Shown one piece after another: positions 25,266-34,803 of a stretch of 64,000 nucleotides of DNA. Location of the stretch: contig NZ_JBHTJN010000012.1 of the NCBI RefSeq assembly GCF_042675725.1, positions 132,152-196,151 on the forward strand. The letters run 5' to 3'. Source of the stretch: Seminibacterium arietis. Its GTDB lineage: Bacteria; Pseudomonadota; Gammaproteobacteria; Enterobacterales; Pasteurellaceae. A program made the translations under genes and the position numbers. Each line of letters begins with the position of its first letter. Positions within the stretch are counted from its first letter, which is position 1. The notes under the pieces were generated by a model. It was not told where the DNA came from, searched no databases, and saw only the letters and a list, made by a program, of their open reading frames with translations.

Positions 25266-26147
25266 ATGAATTCAAGTCAACAATATATTTCTTATTGGAA
25301 ACGTTTGAAAATTGCTTTTCAATATGTGATGCCACAGCTTTATTTAACTCGTTTTGCTGGTTGGTTGGCTAAGCAGAAATGGGGAATAGTGACGCACTTC
25401 ATCATTAAGTTGTTCGCTAAAAAATATAACATTAATATGGCAGAAGCTGAAAAAAAGGAATTTAGTGATTATGCTAGTTTTAATGAATTTTTTATTCGTT
25501 CTTTAGCAGAAGGATCTAGAAATATTGATCAAAATCCTACCGCACTTTGTTTGCCAGCAGATGGAAAAATTAGTCAGATTGGAAAAATTGATGATCAGTT
25601 ACTACTGCAAGCTAAAGGACACTACTTTGAGTTAGCAGATTTACTGGCGGAAGATAAAGAATTAGTTGATCACTTTAAGAATGGTGATTTTGTTATCACT
25701 TATTTATCTCCTCGTGATTATCATCGAGTTCATATGCCTTGCGATGGAATATTGCGTAAAATGATTTATGTCCCTGGCAGTTTATTTTCAGTTAATCCTT
25801 TTTTAGCAGAGCATGTTCCAAATTTATTTGCTCGTAACGAACGAGTAATTTGTGTATTTGATACTGACTTTGGCAAAATAGTGCAAATTTTAGTTGGTGC
25901 AACTATTACTGCAAGTATTAGTACTGCATGGGCTGGCGTGATTAATCCACCTCGCTATAACGAAGTAAAGACTTGGACTTATGACGACGAAAACGCGATT
26001 AAGTTACAGAAAGGGCAAGAAATGGGAGCATTTCAACTAGGATCAACTGTGATAAATTTATTTCAACCAAATCAAGTGGAGTTTGCATTACCATTAGAGG
26101 CGAATGTGGCTGTTAAAATGGGTGATGTTTTAGCTCTAAAAAAATGA
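25266..26147 (+). CDS. psd: Phosphatidylserine decarboxylase proenzyme
   Basis: A 293-residue protein. LGSTVINLF near the C-terminus is the self-cleavage site (G-S-T; Ser becomes the pyruvoyl group). DYHRVHMPCDG holds the conserved His residues. It makes phosphatidylethanolamine at the inner membrane. AGGGA precedes the ATG. Confidence 0.97.
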   Translation: MNSSQQYISYWKRLKIAFQYVMPQLYLTRFAGWLAKQKWGIVTHFIIKLFAKKYNINMAEAEKKEFSDYASFNEFFIRSLAEGSRNIDQNPTALCLPADGKISQIGKIDDQLLLQAKGHYFELADLLAEDKELVDHFKNGDFVITYLSPRDYHRVHMPCDGILRKMIYVPGSLFSVNPFLAEHVPNLFARNERVICVFDTDFGKIVQILVGATITASISTAWAGVINPPRYNEVKTWTYDDENAIKLQKGQEMGAFQLGSTVINLFQPNQVEFALPLEANVAVKMGDVLALKK

Positions 26148-26176
26148 TTTTTAACTACAATGACAAAGGAAAAATA

Positions 26177-26803
26177 ATGTCAATTTTTGAACAAATTAAA
26201 TTAGATGACATATCTGCTAAAGGTAGCTACGGTATTGGCTTACAAATTGGTCAACAATTATTAGAAAGTCAAATGAATGTGAATGTTGAAGCTATAGCTA
26301 AAGGGATTTACGATTCGTTAAATCAGCAATCACAAGCTTTAGATTTAAATGAAGTTATGCAAGCGTTGCAAAAATTACAGCGTGAAGCAGCAGAAAAAGC
26401 ACAAGCTCAATTTAAACAAATTGAGGAAGCGGGGAAAGCATATTTAGCAGAAAATCAAGGGAAATCAGGAGTTAAGACGACGGATTCTGGCCTGCAATAT
26501 GAAGTGCTAGTGGAAGGTGACGGAGCAGTACCAAGCCGTCAGGATAAAGTAAGGGTACATTATACAGGTACTTTGATTGATGGCACAGTATTTGATAGCT
26601 CAGTAAAACGAGGTCAGCCAGCAGAATTTCCAGTTACTGGGGTTATTGCAGGTTGGATAGAAGCACTTTCTATGATGCCCGTTGGTTCAAAATGGAAACT
26701 TACAATTCCTCACCATTTAGCTTACGGTGAGCGTGGTGCTGGAGCATCAATTCCGCCATTTAGCACGTTAATTTTTGAAGTAGAATTGTTAGATATTCTA
26801 TAA
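26177..26803 (+). CDS. fklB: FKBP-type peptidyl-prolyl isomerase FklB
   Basis: A 208-residue protein from ATG 26177, chosen for AAAGGA upstream. A longer frame from 26144 overlaps psd. An N-terminal dimerisation helix region (SYGIGLQIGQQL) leads to the FKBP domain (VHYTGTLIDGTVFDSS, GWIEAL, YGERGAGASIPPFSTLIFEVELL). It is probably cotranscribed with psd. An uptake-signal hairpin terminator follows. Confidence 0.92.
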   Translation: MSIFEQIKLDDISAKGSYGIGLQIGQQLLESQMNVNVEAIAKGIYDSLNQQSQALDLNEVMQALQKLQREAAEKAQAQFKQIEEAGKAYLAENQGKSGVKTTDSGLQYEVLVEGDGAVPSRQDKVRVHYTGTLIDGTVFDSSVKRGQPAEFPVTGVIAGWIEALSMMPVGSKWKLTIPHHLAYGERGAGASIPPFSTLIFEVELLDIL

Positions 26804-26827
26804 TTATTTAAAACTCAACTAAACTGC

Positions 26828-26868
26828 ACCGCACTTTGTTGATTTTACGATTAAGTGCGGTGAGTTTT
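26828..26868. terminator. Terminator made of an inverted pair of uptake signals
   Basis: CACCGCACTT and AAGTGCGGTG form a ten-bp stem followed by AGTTTTTT. Paired uptake signals used as terminators are common in Pasteurellaceae. It lies between convergent fklB and proB. Confidence 0.85.
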
Positions 26869-26874
26869 TTGATT

Positions 26875-27984
26875 TTATAATATTACCATATCATCTCGAT
26901 GTACTGCGACTGGACCATATTCATACCCAAGAGTGTGTTCAATATCTTGTGATTTTTTCCCTTTTATTAAGTTAAGAGCATCGCTATTATAACGAACCAT
27001 TGCTTTAGCAATAGACTTGTTTTGTAAAGTTTTAATGTTTACTACTTCACCACGAGAAAAGCATCCTGTAACCTGTATAATTCCAGCTGGCAATAAAGAT
27101 TTATGCTGAATTAACACGGCATTTTCAGCTCCTTGATCAATAATGAGTTCGCCTGTAATTGGTGCGGCAAACAACCATTGTTTACGACTTTCCAGACGAT
27201 CATTTTGAACATCAAATTTTGTACCGATTGCTTTACCATAAGCTAAATCTATAATTACATTTTTGTGATTACCATAAGCGATAATAGTTTCAACACCAGA
27301 ACGAGTTGCTATATCAGCTGCTGTAATTTTAGTAGACATCCCTCCCGTGCCAAGTGCAGAGCCACTGCCGCCAGCAATAGAGCGGATATGGTTAGTTATT
27401 TTTTTTACTACAGGAATTAATTTTGCCTCTGGATTTGAACGAGGATCGCTGTCAAAGAGACCTTGTTGATCAGTTAATAAATATAATTGTTCAGCTTGGA
27501 CCAAAATGGCTACTAGTGCTGATAAATTATCGTTATCTCCGACTTTAATTTCTGCGGTTGCTACGGCATCATTTTCATTTATTACGGGAATAATTCTATT
27601 ATCTAATAAAGCATGTAATGTGTCTCTTGCATTTAAAAATCGCTCACGATCTTCAATATCTGCACGGCTTAGCAAAATTTGTCCAATGTGAATATCATAA
27701 ATAGCAAATAATCGCTCCCAAGTTTGAATAAGCTGACTTTGCCCTACTGCTGCTAAGAGTTGTTTTGAAGCGATTGTTGGTGGCAATTTAGGGTGATTTA
27801 GATAGTCACGCCCCGCAGCCATTGCACCAGAAGTAACAATGATAATATTAAATCCCGCTTGGTGTAGATGAGTGATTTGTCGTACAATTTCCATCATGTG
27901 GGGTAGGTTTAGTTTTTTTGAACCTTGAGTCAAGGTGCTGGTACCGAATTTGACGACTATAGTCTTATTTTTTATCATGTTCAT
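26875..27984 (-). CDS. proB: Glutamate 5-kinase
   Basis: About 369 residues from the ATG at 27984, placed nine bases after ACGGA; an ATG nine bases earlier lies directly on the ribosome site. The amino acid kinase domain shows VVKFGTSTLTQG, VTSGAMAAGRDYL, INENDAVAT and GTGGMSTKITAADIA. A C-terminal PUA domain begins near residue 280. It performs the first step of proline synthesis; proA is not in this window. Confidence 0.95.
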   Translation of the reverse strand: MNMIKNKTIVVKFGTSTLTQGSKKLNLPHMMEIVRQITHLHQAGFNIIIVTSGAMAAGRDYLNHPKLPPTIASKQLLAAVGQSQLIQTWERLFAIYDIHIGQILLSRADIEDRERFLNARDTLHALLDNRIIPVINENDAVATAEIKVGDNDNLSALVAILVQAEQLYLLTDQQGLFDSDPRSNPEAKLIPVVKKITNHIRSIAGGSGSALGTGGMSTKITAADIATRSGVETIIAYGNHKNVIIDLAYGKAIGTKFDVQNDRLESRKQWLFAAPITGELIIDQGAENAVLIQHKSLLPAGIIQVTGCFSRGEVVNIKTLQNKSIAKAMVRYNSDALNLIKGKKSQDIEHTLGYEYGPVAVHRDDMVIL

Positions 27985-28129
27985 TATTTTCATTCCGTTT
28001 TTATTTTTTATAAATTAGCACTTATACTTAAAAAAATCATTAAAAATGACTGTAGATTTATGGAATAAAATAAAATTTATTTGCATAATACTCAATATTT
28101 TATTTTGATCTTTTAATGGTAAATGAAAA

Positions 28130-28912
28130 ATGCAAGTTGAAAAAGATAATGACAGACAGAGGGAAGTTACGAGACTTTGTGTACAAGTTGCATTGATGTT
28201 GCTGCAATATGGTGCTGAGAGTGCGGTTATAGTACAGATGGCTCATCGACTTGGCATAGCATTAGGAATGGATAGCGTAGAATGTGCGTTAACGCCAAAT
28301 GCAGTAATTTTAACAACTCTGTTTAATGGGCATTGTATCACTACCGCTCGTAAAAATCTGGATAGAGGCATTAACATGCAGGTCGTAACTGAAGTTCAAC
28401 GGATTGTCATTACAGCTGAACGAAAAGTATATGATGTGTCTCAAGTGCGAAATCGTTTAAATCGTATTACCCCTCTCAAATATAATCGATATTTTGTTGT
28501 ATTCATGATAGGTTTATCTTGTGCTAGTTTTGCCCATTTGTCTGGTGGTGATGCTATGATTTCATTGATTACTTTCTTTGCTTCTAGCATTGCGATGTTT
28601 GTGCGGCAAGAATTGTCAAAACGGCATTATAATCCCATTATTGTTTTTTCAATCACCGCATTTATCGCATCAATAATTGCGGGGCTTGGGCTGAAATATA
28701 ATTTAGGTAATGATCCTCACATAGCACTTGCTTCCAGTGTATTGTTATTAGTACCAGGTTTTCCATTAATTAATGCTCTTGCAGATATTTTAAAAGGTCA
28801 TGTTAATATGGGGCTTGGTCGGTGGACTATAGCTACTATATTAACTTTTGGAGCATGCTTGGGTATTGTAGCTGCACTAAGTTTACTAGATATTACCAGT
28901 TGGGGGAGCTAA
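28130..28912 (+). CDS. yjjP: ThrE-family exporter large subunit (YjjP-like)
   Basis: A 260-residue protein. A soluble N-terminal part (LLQYGAESAVIVQMAHRLGIALGMDSVECALTPNAVI) is followed by about five membrane helices, with LVPGFPLINALADILKGH typical of the ThrE/DUF1212 family. With the next gene it makes a split exporter, linked in E. coli to succinate export. Confidence 0.85.
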   Translation: MQVEKDNDRQREVTRLCVQVALMLLQYGAESAVIVQMAHRLGIALGMDSVECALTPNAVILTTLFNGHCITTARKNLDRGINMQVVTEVQRIVITAERKVYDVSQVRNRLNRITPLKYNRYFVVFMIGLSCASFAHLSGGDAMISLITFFASSIAMFVRQELSKRHYNPIIVFSITAFIASIIAGLGLKYNLGNDPHIALASSVLLLVPGFPLINALADILKGHVNMGLGRWTIATILTFGACLGIVAALSLLDITSWGS

Positions 28913-28916
28913 TTCT

Positions 28917-29381
28917 ATGCAACTGCTTTTAATGTTACTAGATGATATGTTTTTTTCTGCTATACCAGCAGTAGGATTCGCCCTTGTTTTTAACGTACCA
29001 AAAAGGGTATTGAAATACTGTGCTATTTTAGGAATGTTGGGGCATGGATTACGGACACTTCTTGTTTATTTTGATATGCCTTTAATTTTTGCTACTTTTA
29101 TTGGGGCAGGATTAATAGGCTTTATTGGTGTACATTTATCACATCGTTATTTAGCTCATCCAAAAGTGTTTACTGTCGCCGCAGTGATACCTATGATACC
29201 TGGCGTTTATGCTTATAAAGCGATGATTGCAATAGTGCAAATTAATCACTATGGACCGTCTGAGCAACTTTTTTCTCAGATGATCGATTATTTCATCAAA
29301 ACGGGATTTATTTTATCCGCTCTTGTGTTTGGTCTAGCATTGCCAGGTTTGTTATTTTATCGACAAAGACCAGTTGTGTAG
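28917..29381 (+). CDS. yjjB: ThrE-family exporter small subunit (YjjB-like)
   Basis: A 154-residue membrane protein with four or five helices; AVIPMIPGVYAYKAMI is the DUF3815/ThrE_2 signature. It begins four bases after yjjP, as expected for a two-part exporter. Confidence 0.85.
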   Translation: MQLLLMLLDDMFFSAIPAVGFALVFNVPKRVLKYCAILGMLGHGLRTLLVYFDMPLIFATFIGAGLIGFIGVHLSHRYLAHPKVFTVAAVIPMIPGVYAYKAMIAIVQINHYGPSEQLFSQMIDYFIKTGFILSALVFGLALPGLLFYRQRPVV

Positions 29382-29396
29382 TTCTGAGGAAAGAAA

Positions 29397-29882
29397 ATGT
29401 TAAGCCTAATTGTAGCGATGACCAAGAATCAAGTGATTGGTAGAAACAATAAAATGCCATGGCATTTACCTGCGGATTTAGCTTGGTTTCGTCAAAATAC
29501 TTTAAGCAAGCCTGTAATTATGGGAAGGAGGACTTTTGAAAGTATTGGTCGTCCTCTACCAAAACGTATTAACATAGTACTTTCCCGTACCCCTTATGAA
29601 AAAAAAGGAATAATTTGGCAGAGCAGTCTTGAAAGTGCGGTAAGTTTTTTAAAAGATCATAAAGAGATCATGCTAATCGGTGGAGGGGAATTATTTAAAC
29701 AATATTTCCATCTTGCTGATAAAATCTATCTTACTGAGATTCAGGCTCATATTGATGGCGATACCTATTTTCCAGCAATTAATTATCAGGACTGGGAAAT
29801 AGAACAAGAAATTTACCGCACTAAAGATAAAGATAATCCCTACGATTGCCGATTCTTAATTCTAGTGCGTAAAAAGCAATAG
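29397..29882 (+). CDS. folA: Dihydrofolate reductase
   Basis: A 161-residue protein. MLSLIVAMTKNQVIGRNNKMPWHLPADLAWF, VIMGRRTFESIGRPLP and LIGGGELF are the classical DHFR segments. It makes tetrahydrofolate. AGGAAAG precedes the ATG. It ends directly against the convergent mutM stop, with no intergenic bases for a separate terminator. Confidence 0.97.
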   Translation: MLSLIVAMTKNQVIGRNNKMPWHLPADLAWFRQNTLSKPVIMGRRTFESIGRPLPKRINIVLSRTPYEKKGIIWQSSLESAVSFLKDHKEIMLIGGGELFKQYFHLADKIYLTEIQAHIDGDTYFPAINYQDWEIEQEIYRTKDKDNPYDCRFLILVRKKQ

Positions 29883-30695
29883 TTATTTTTTTTGGCATTT
29901 TGGACAGAAAAAGCTATTTCGTTGATTGATAATTAAACTTTCAATTTTTGTACCGCACTTTGTACAAGGTTGGTTTTTATTGCCATAAACTAATAATTGT
30001 TGAGTAAAATAACCAGGTCGCCCATCAGGTTGGAGAAAATCTTTTAACGTGGTGCCACCTTGTTTAATAGCTTTTTCTAGTACTTGTTTTATTGTTTGAA
30101 CTAATATTTCACATTGTTTTTTACTTAGCGTTCCTGCTATTTTTTGAGGATGAATTCCTGATAGAAATAAAGTTTCGCTAGCATAGATATTGCCAACACC
30201 TACCACAATAGTGTTATCCATTAGAAAAGTTTTGACTGCAGTAAGTCTTTTACGAGATTTTTTCCACAAATAATCAGTATTAAATTGTTCAGAGAGTGGT
30301 TCTATGCCCAGTTTTAAGAAGAGATGAAAATTTTTTATATTATCAGTCCATAACCAAGCTCCGAAACGTCTAGGATCGTTATATCGTAATAATTTGCCAT
30401 TATTTAGCACAATATCAATATGATCATGTTTGGCGATAGGGCTATTATATGGTACGACTCGTAGTGTTCCTGACATACCTAAATGACCGATTATGAAGCC
30501 TTGTTCTGTTTTAATGATTATATATTTAGCTCGGCGTTGCAAATCTAAAATATTACAATTTTTGAGCATAGATAATTCAGAGCTAACATCCCACCGTAGT
30601 TTATTATTACGAACGATGACATTTTCGATCATAGCATTTTGTAAATGAGGGCGGATCCCATTTAATGTTGTTTCAACTTCAGGTAATTCAGGCAT
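29883..30695 (-). CDS. mutM: Formamidopyrimidine-DNA glycosylase
   Basis: A 270-residue protein. The ATG at 30695 gives MPELPEVETTLNGI, and Pro2/Glu3 must be at the mature N-terminus for catalysis, so the longer frame from 30734 is wrong. GNIYASETLF and the C-terminal zinc finger (CTKCGTKIE, FFCPKCQ) are intact. It removes 8-oxoguanine. It lies after the ribosomal protein genes, beyond a terminator. Confidence 0.96.
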   Translation of the reverse strand: MPELPEVETTLNGIRPHLQNAMIENVIVRNNKLRWDVSSELSMLKNCNILDLQRRAKYIIIKTEQGFIIGHLGMSGTLRVVPYNSPIAKHDHIDIVLNNGKLLRYNDPRRFGAWLWTDNIKNFHLFLKLGIEPLSEQFNTDYLWKKSRKRLTAVKTFLMDNTIVVGVGNIYASETLFLSGIHPQKIAGTLSKKQCEILVQTIKQVLEKAIKQGGTTLKDFLQPDGRPGYFTQQLLVYGNKNQPCTKCGTKIESLIINQRNSFFCPKCQKK

Positions 30696-30721
30696 ATTTT
30701 TCTTTATCTTTACTATATGAA

Positions 30722-30744
30722 AAAACCCGAACAAGTCGGGTTTT
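30722..30744 (-). terminator. Terminator of rpmB-rpmG, ahead of mutM
   Basis: AAAACCCGA and TCGGGTTTT form a nine-bp stem with A/T runs on both sides; on the minus strand it ends the L28-L33 transcript 20 bases after rpmG. Confidence 0.85.
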
Positions 30745-30763
30745 CTGATTTATTAAAGCTAAG

Positions 30764-30934
30764 TTATTTGATTTTAGCTTCTTTATAAATAACGTGTTTA
30801 CGCACAACTGGATCAAATTTCTTGATTTCCATTTTTTCTGGCATATTACGTTTATTTTTAGTTGTGGTATAAAAATGACCAGTTTCCGCAGTTGAAACTA
30901 AACGGATTTTTTCACGAGCACCTTTAGCTGCCAT
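30764..30934 (-). CDS. rpmG: 50S ribosomal protein L33
   Basis: A 56-residue protein: begins MAAKGAREKIRLVSTAETGH and ends YKEAKIK, matching bacterial L33 from end to end. The Cys-free form fits gamma-proteobacteria (zinc-independent). It begins 11 bases after the rpmB stop with AAGGAG before the ATG. Confidence 0.97.
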   Translation of the reverse strand: MAAKGAREKIRLVSTAETGHFYTTTKNKRNMPEKMEIKKFDPVVRKHVIYKEAKIK

Positions 30935-30945
30935 TTTTTAGCTCC

Positions 30946-31182
30946 TTAGATTTTCTCGCCACGGGCACGAATATCAGCTAATACTGCATCGATACCTTTT
31001 TTATCAATAATACGCATACCTTTGGCTGTTAAACGCAAAGTTACGAAACGGTTTTCACTCTCAACCCAAAAGCGGTGAGTGTGTAAGTTAGGTAGAAAAC
31101 GACGGCGAGTCGCATTCATTGCGTGTGAGCGATTGTTGCCAACTGCTGGACGCTTGCCTGTTACTTGACAGACTCTAGACAT
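30946..31182 (-). CDS. rpmB: 50S ribosomal protein L28
   Basis: A 78-residue protein from ATG 31182 (MSRVCQVTGKRPAVGNNRSH), with GGAG upstream. A longer frame to 31236 would add residues not seen in L28. First gene of the rpmB-rpmG operon, with a strong promoter and a roughly 110-base leader. Confidence 0.97.
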   Translation of the reverse strand: MSRVCQVTGKRPAVGNNRSHAMNATRRRFLPNLHTHRFWVESENRFVTLRLTAKGMRIIDKKGIDAVLADIRARGEKI

Positions 31183-31301
31183 AATAATCTCCAATAAATA
31201 AATATAAGCTCGAGCTTGGGGTTCGGAGCATTGCAAATAAAATTTTGCAGCTACCTCGTCAGGTCGCCAAATCCGACCCGTTACTATATTAAAGGAGGCA
31301 A

Positions 31302-31330
31302 ATTATACTCAGTTTATAAATTATTCTCAA
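31302..31330 (-). promoter_or_regulatory. Strong rpmB-rpmG promoter
   Basis: On the minus strand TTGAGA (31325-31330), a 17-base spacer and a perfect TATAAT (31302-31307). The transcript would carry a leader of about 110 bases, including the palindrome AAGCTCGAGCTT (31206-31217) and a TGCAAA/TTTGCA stem. Confidence 0.8.
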
Positions 31331-31400
31331 GTTAAATTGCACTATTTCTCTTAATATACTCGAATAAATGAAAAAAATCTTTAAAATAAGAAAGAAAATT

Positions 31401-32072
31401 CTAGATTAATCCCATTTCTGAGAAAGAAAAATATTGACCTTTGCCGATGATAAAATGATCTAATGTACGAATTTCAACTAGTTCAGCAGCTTGCTTAATT
31501 TTTTGTGTGATCATTTTATCTGCCATGCTTGGTTCTGATATTCCAGAAGGATGATTATGAGCTAAAATTATAGCTGCGGCATTACAATAAAGTGCAGCTT
31601 TGATAATTTCTCTTGGATATACTGCCGCACTGTTAATTGTGCTGAGGAGCATCTCTTCTTTTTTGATCAGACGATGTTGATTATCTAAAAATAAGACCAT
31701 AAAAATTTCTCTTTCTTTGTTTTCCAATTCCGTTTGTAGAAACATTCTGACTAAATCTGGATTAGTAAATTTATAGCCTTCTTCCAATTCCTGTAATAAA
31801 TAACGTCTAGTCATTTCCGTACAAGCTTGTAATTGAATAAATTGTGTAATACCTAAGCCTTTGATTGAACAAAACTGTTTTTGCTCAGCAGTAATTAAAT
31901 TTCGAAGTGAGCCAAATTGATTTAATACTATTTGTGATAGTTGCATGACTGGACAGTCTTTGATTCCTGTGCGTAAAAATATTGCTAGCAATTCATGATC
32001 TGCTAATGTGCTAGCACCAAATGTTAGTAATTTTTCACGAGGCATTAATATTTTTATTTTTTCTTTTTCCAT
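31401..32072 (-). CDS. radC: RadC family JAB-domain protein
   Basis: About 223 residues from ATG 32072. The N-terminal helix-hairpin-helix (LMPREKLLTFGASTLADHELLAIFLRTG) is followed by the JAB/MPN metal site AHNHPSGISEPSMAD (HxH, S, D). The name comes from a DNA repair phenotype later doubted; true function unclear. A TTG at 32132 would add 20 Lys/Glu-rich residues and is less likely. Divergent from coaBC. Confidence 0.88.
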   Translation of the reverse strand: MEKEKIKILMPREKLLTFGASTLADHELLAIFLRTGIKDCPVMQLSQIVLNQFGSLRNLITAEQKQFCSIKGLGITQFIQLQACTEMTRRYLLQELEEGYKFTNPDLVRMFLQTELENKEREIFMVLFLDNQHRLIKKEEMLLSTINSAAVYPREIIKAALYCNAAAIILAHNHPSGISEPSMADKMITQKIKQAAELVEIRTLDHFIIGKGQYFSFSEMGLI

Positions 32073-32243
32073 AAAAGTGTTCTCTTTTTCATAAATTTTT
32101 CTATCTTTTTCATAAAATTGTGAATCTATCAATTAAGTAATGATATTTTTAGAACGAAGATCACAAAAATAACATTCTTTCTTTGCAAAATTTACAGTAA
32201 AATGACCGCACTTTTCGGTTTTCCAATTAATAGGAATGAAAAT

Positions 32244-33470
32244 ATGTGTGAACTTGAAGGAAAACGCATTGTTGTGGGGATTTCAGCGGGAATTGCTGCA
32301 TACAAATCTATTGAGCTGATCCGTTTGTTACGTAAAGCTCGAGCAGAAGTGAGAGTCGCTTTAACACCAAGTGCGATAGAATTTGTTACTCCTTTGACTT
32401 TACAGGCTATATCTAGCAATCCAGTTTATCATTCTTTATTAGATCCACAAGCTGAAGCTGCAATGGGGCATATTGAGCTAGCAAAATGGGCTGATTTTGT
32501 AGTGATAGCACCTGCAACAGCAGATTTTATTGCTCGTTTAACAGTTGGAATGGCAAATGATTTATTGTCAACTTTGTGTTTGGCAACTCCAGCTCCTATT
32601 TTGCTTGCTCCAGCAATGAATCAACAAATGTATCAGCAAACTGTAACACAACAAAATTTGGTTACACTTAAGCAACGTGGAGTACAAATTATAGGACCAA
32701 ATGCAGGCGAACAAGCTTGCGGTGATGTAGGCTTTGGGCGAATGGCAGAACCTCATCAAATTTTTACCGCACTTTGTGAACAGTTCCAAGAACAGTCGCT
32801 TGCTCATTTAACTGTTACAATTACAGCAGGTCCCACTCGTGAGGCTCTTGATCCTGTTCGATATATTAGTAATCATAGTTCAGGTAAAATGGGTTTTGCG
32901 ATTGCTGAAGCCTTTGCTAGACTCGGTGCAACGGTTAATTTAGTTGCTGGTCCAGTACATTTGCCAACACCATTAAATGTTAATCGTATTGATGTAGTTT
33001 CTGCTATTGAAATGGAAAAAGTAGCATTAAATTATGCTAAAGAAAGCCAAATATTTGTAGGATGTGCTGCTGTAGCTGATTATCGTGCAGAAAAAATTGC
33101 ATTGAATAAAATCAAAAAAACAGAGAAAAATGATGAACTAACGCTAAGATTGGTAAAAAATCCTGACATTGTTGCGAATATTGCAGCTCTTGAGCAGAAG
33201 TATCGTCCTTTTGTTGTTGGATTTGCAGCAGAAACAGAACAAGTTGCTCAGTATGCACAAGATAAATTAAAGCGGAAGAATTTAGATTTAATTTGTGCTA
33301 ATGATGTATCAAATGGTCTAGTTTTTAATTCTGAACAAAATGAGTTGCAGTTATTTTGGCAAGGTGGCAGTTTAACTTTACCACGATCAGATAAAAAATA
33401 TCTAGCAACGCAGTTAGTTTTTCAACTTATTGAAATTTATAATAAAAATTATTGTTTATCAAAGGGATAA
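32244..33470 (+). CDS. coaBC: Bifunctional phosphopantothenoylcysteine decarboxylase / synthetase
   Basis: About 408 residues from ATG 32244, nine bases after AGGA; an ATG at 32202 lies in an uptake signal and has no ribosome site. The CoaC half (GISAGIAAYKSIEL, APAMNQQMYQQ) binds FMN; the CoaB half (ITAGPTREALDPVRYISNHSSGKMG, VGCAAVADYR, VKNPDIVA) ligates cysteine. Two steps of coenzyme A synthesis. dut starts one base after its stop. Confidence 0.95.
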   Translation: MCELEGKRIVVGISAGIAAYKSIELIRLLRKARAEVRVALTPSAIEFVTPLTLQAISSNPVYHSLLDPQAEAAMGHIELAKWADFVVIAPATADFIARLTVGMANDLLSTLCLATPAPILLAPAMNQQMYQQTVTQQNLVTLKQRGVQIIGPNAGEQACGDVGFGRMAEPHQIFTALCEQFQEQSLAHLTVTITAGPTREALDPVRYISNHSSGKMGFAIAEAFARLGATVNLVAGPVHLPTPLNVNRIDVVSAIEMEKVALNYAKESQIFVGCAAVADYRAEKIALNKIKKTEKNDELTLRLVKNPDIVANIAALEQKYRPFVVGFAAETEQVAQYAQDKLKRKNLDLICANDVSNGLVFNSEQNELQLFWQGGSLTLPRSDKKYLATQLVFQLIEIYNKNYCLSKG

Positions 33471-33471
33471 A

Positions 33472-33927
33472 ATGAAAAAAATTAATGTGAAAATTCTTGA
33501 TACTCGAATTGGTAAAGAGTTTCCTTTGCCTGCTTATGCAACGCCAGGATCTGCTGGTTTAGATCTGCGGGCGTTGATTGATCAGGAAATTGAGCTAAAA
33601 CCTCAGGAAACAGTATTAATTCCAACAGGGTTATCTGTTCATATTGCAGATCCTAATCTGGCAGCGGTTATTCTTCCTCGTTCAGGTTTGGGTCATAAGC
33701 ATGGAATCGTATTAGGAAATTTAGTAGGGTTAATTGACTCAGATTATCAAGGACCTTTGATGGTATCTTTATGGAATAGAAGTAATGAGCCATTTAAGAT
33801 TCAAGTCGGGGATCGCATTGCTCAATTAGTATTTGTTCCCATTGTACAGGCTGAATTTAATATCGTCTCTGAATTTGAACAAACTGAACGCGGCGAAGGT
33901 GGTTTTGGTCACTCAGGTAAGCAATAA
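33472..33927 (+). CDS. dut: dUTP diphosphatase
   Basis: A 151-residue trimeric dUTPase: ATPGSAGLDLRA (motif 1), PRSGLGHKHG (2), GLIDSDYQGP (3), GDRIAQLVFVP (4) and GEGGFGHSG (5) are all present. Removes dUTP and supplies dUMP. Start chosen after AAAGGG, one base past coaBC. Confidence 0.97.
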   Translation: MKKINVKILDTRIGKEFPLPAYATPGSAGLDLRALIDQEIELKPQETVLIPTGLSVHIADPNLAAVILPRSGLGHKHGIVLGNLVGLIDSDYQGPLMVSLWNRSNEPFKIQVGDRIAQLVFVPIVQAEFNIVSEFEQTERGEGGFGHSGKQ

Positions 33928-33941
33928 ATTCAGGTGAGATA

Positions 33942-34541
33942 ATGGAAAAAAACGTCAAACGTAGTGTTAAGGAACGTCGCCAGCAAGTGCTTACCGTATT
34001 AACTCACATGTTACACTCAGAAAGAGGCATGGAACGCATCACTACTGCTCGTTTAGCGACACAAATAGGTGTCTCGGAAGCTGCACTCTATCGATATTTC
34101 CCAAATAAAACGAAAATATTTGAAGCACTAATCGATCATATAGAAAGTAGCTTATTTAGTCGAATTTCGGTTTCATTGAAAAATGAAACACATACCATGA
34201 ATAGAGTGCGAGACATTATACAAATGATTTTGGATTTTGCACGTAAAAATCCTGGTTTGACTCGAGTTATAACGGGACACGCTTTAATGTTTGAAGATCG
34301 TCAATTACAGATTCGTGTAGCACAGTTTTTTGAACGTTTAGAATTACATTTTGTAAATATTTTACAAATGCGAAAATTGCGAGAAGGTAAAACTTTTCAA
34401 GTGGATGAACGAATTATTGCTTCTTATCTCGTTAATTTTTGTGAAGGACAGCTTGTGCGTTATGTTCGTTCTAATTTCCGTTATATACCAGGTCAAGGAT
34501 TCGAACAACAATGGAAACTCATTGAGCTATTATTTGCATAA
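33942..34541 (+). CDS. slmA: Nucleoid occlusion factor SlmA
   Basis: A 199-residue TetR-fold protein. The HTH reads TTARLATQIGVSEAALYRYFPNKTKIFEALI, and the dut-slmA order is typical. SlmA binds chromosomal sites and blocks FtsZ assembly over the nucleoid. Confidence 0.93.
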   Translation: MEKNVKRSVKERRQQVLTVLTHMLHSERGMERITTARLATQIGVSEAALYRYFPNKTKIFEALIDHIESSLFSRISVSLKNETHTMNRVRDIIQMILDFARKNPGLTRVITGHALMFEDRQLQIRVAQFFERLELHFVNILQMRKLREGKTFQVDERIIASYLVNFCEGQLVRYVRSNFRYIPGQGFEQQWKLIELLFA

Positions 34542-34564
34542 TAAAAAAATTTAGGTAACATTAG

Positions 34565-34783
34565 ATGATTATTCCATGGCAGGATTTAGAAAAAGAAACC
34601 TTAGCTAACATAGTTGAAGCCGTTATTTTACGTGAAGGTACTGATTATGGTTTTGAAGAACTTTCTTTAGAATCCAAGAAAAAGAATTTGTTAGCTAAAA
34701 TTTATCAAGGAAGTGCAGTAATTGTTTGGTCTGAATTACATGAATCTATAGATATTAGAGATAGCATGGAGTTTATGAAGTGA
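34565..34783 (+). CDS. YheU family protein (UPF0270)
   Basis: A 72-residue protein, beginning MIIPWQDLEKETLANIVEAV, the family signature. Function unknown. It lies between slmA and crp, as in H. influenzae. Confidence 0.85.
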   Translation: MIIPWQDLEKETLANIVEAVILREGTDYGFEELSLESKKKNLLAKIYQGSAVIVWSELHESIDIRDSMEFMK

Positions 34784-34803
34784 AAATTAATTGGAGTATT
34801 TAA

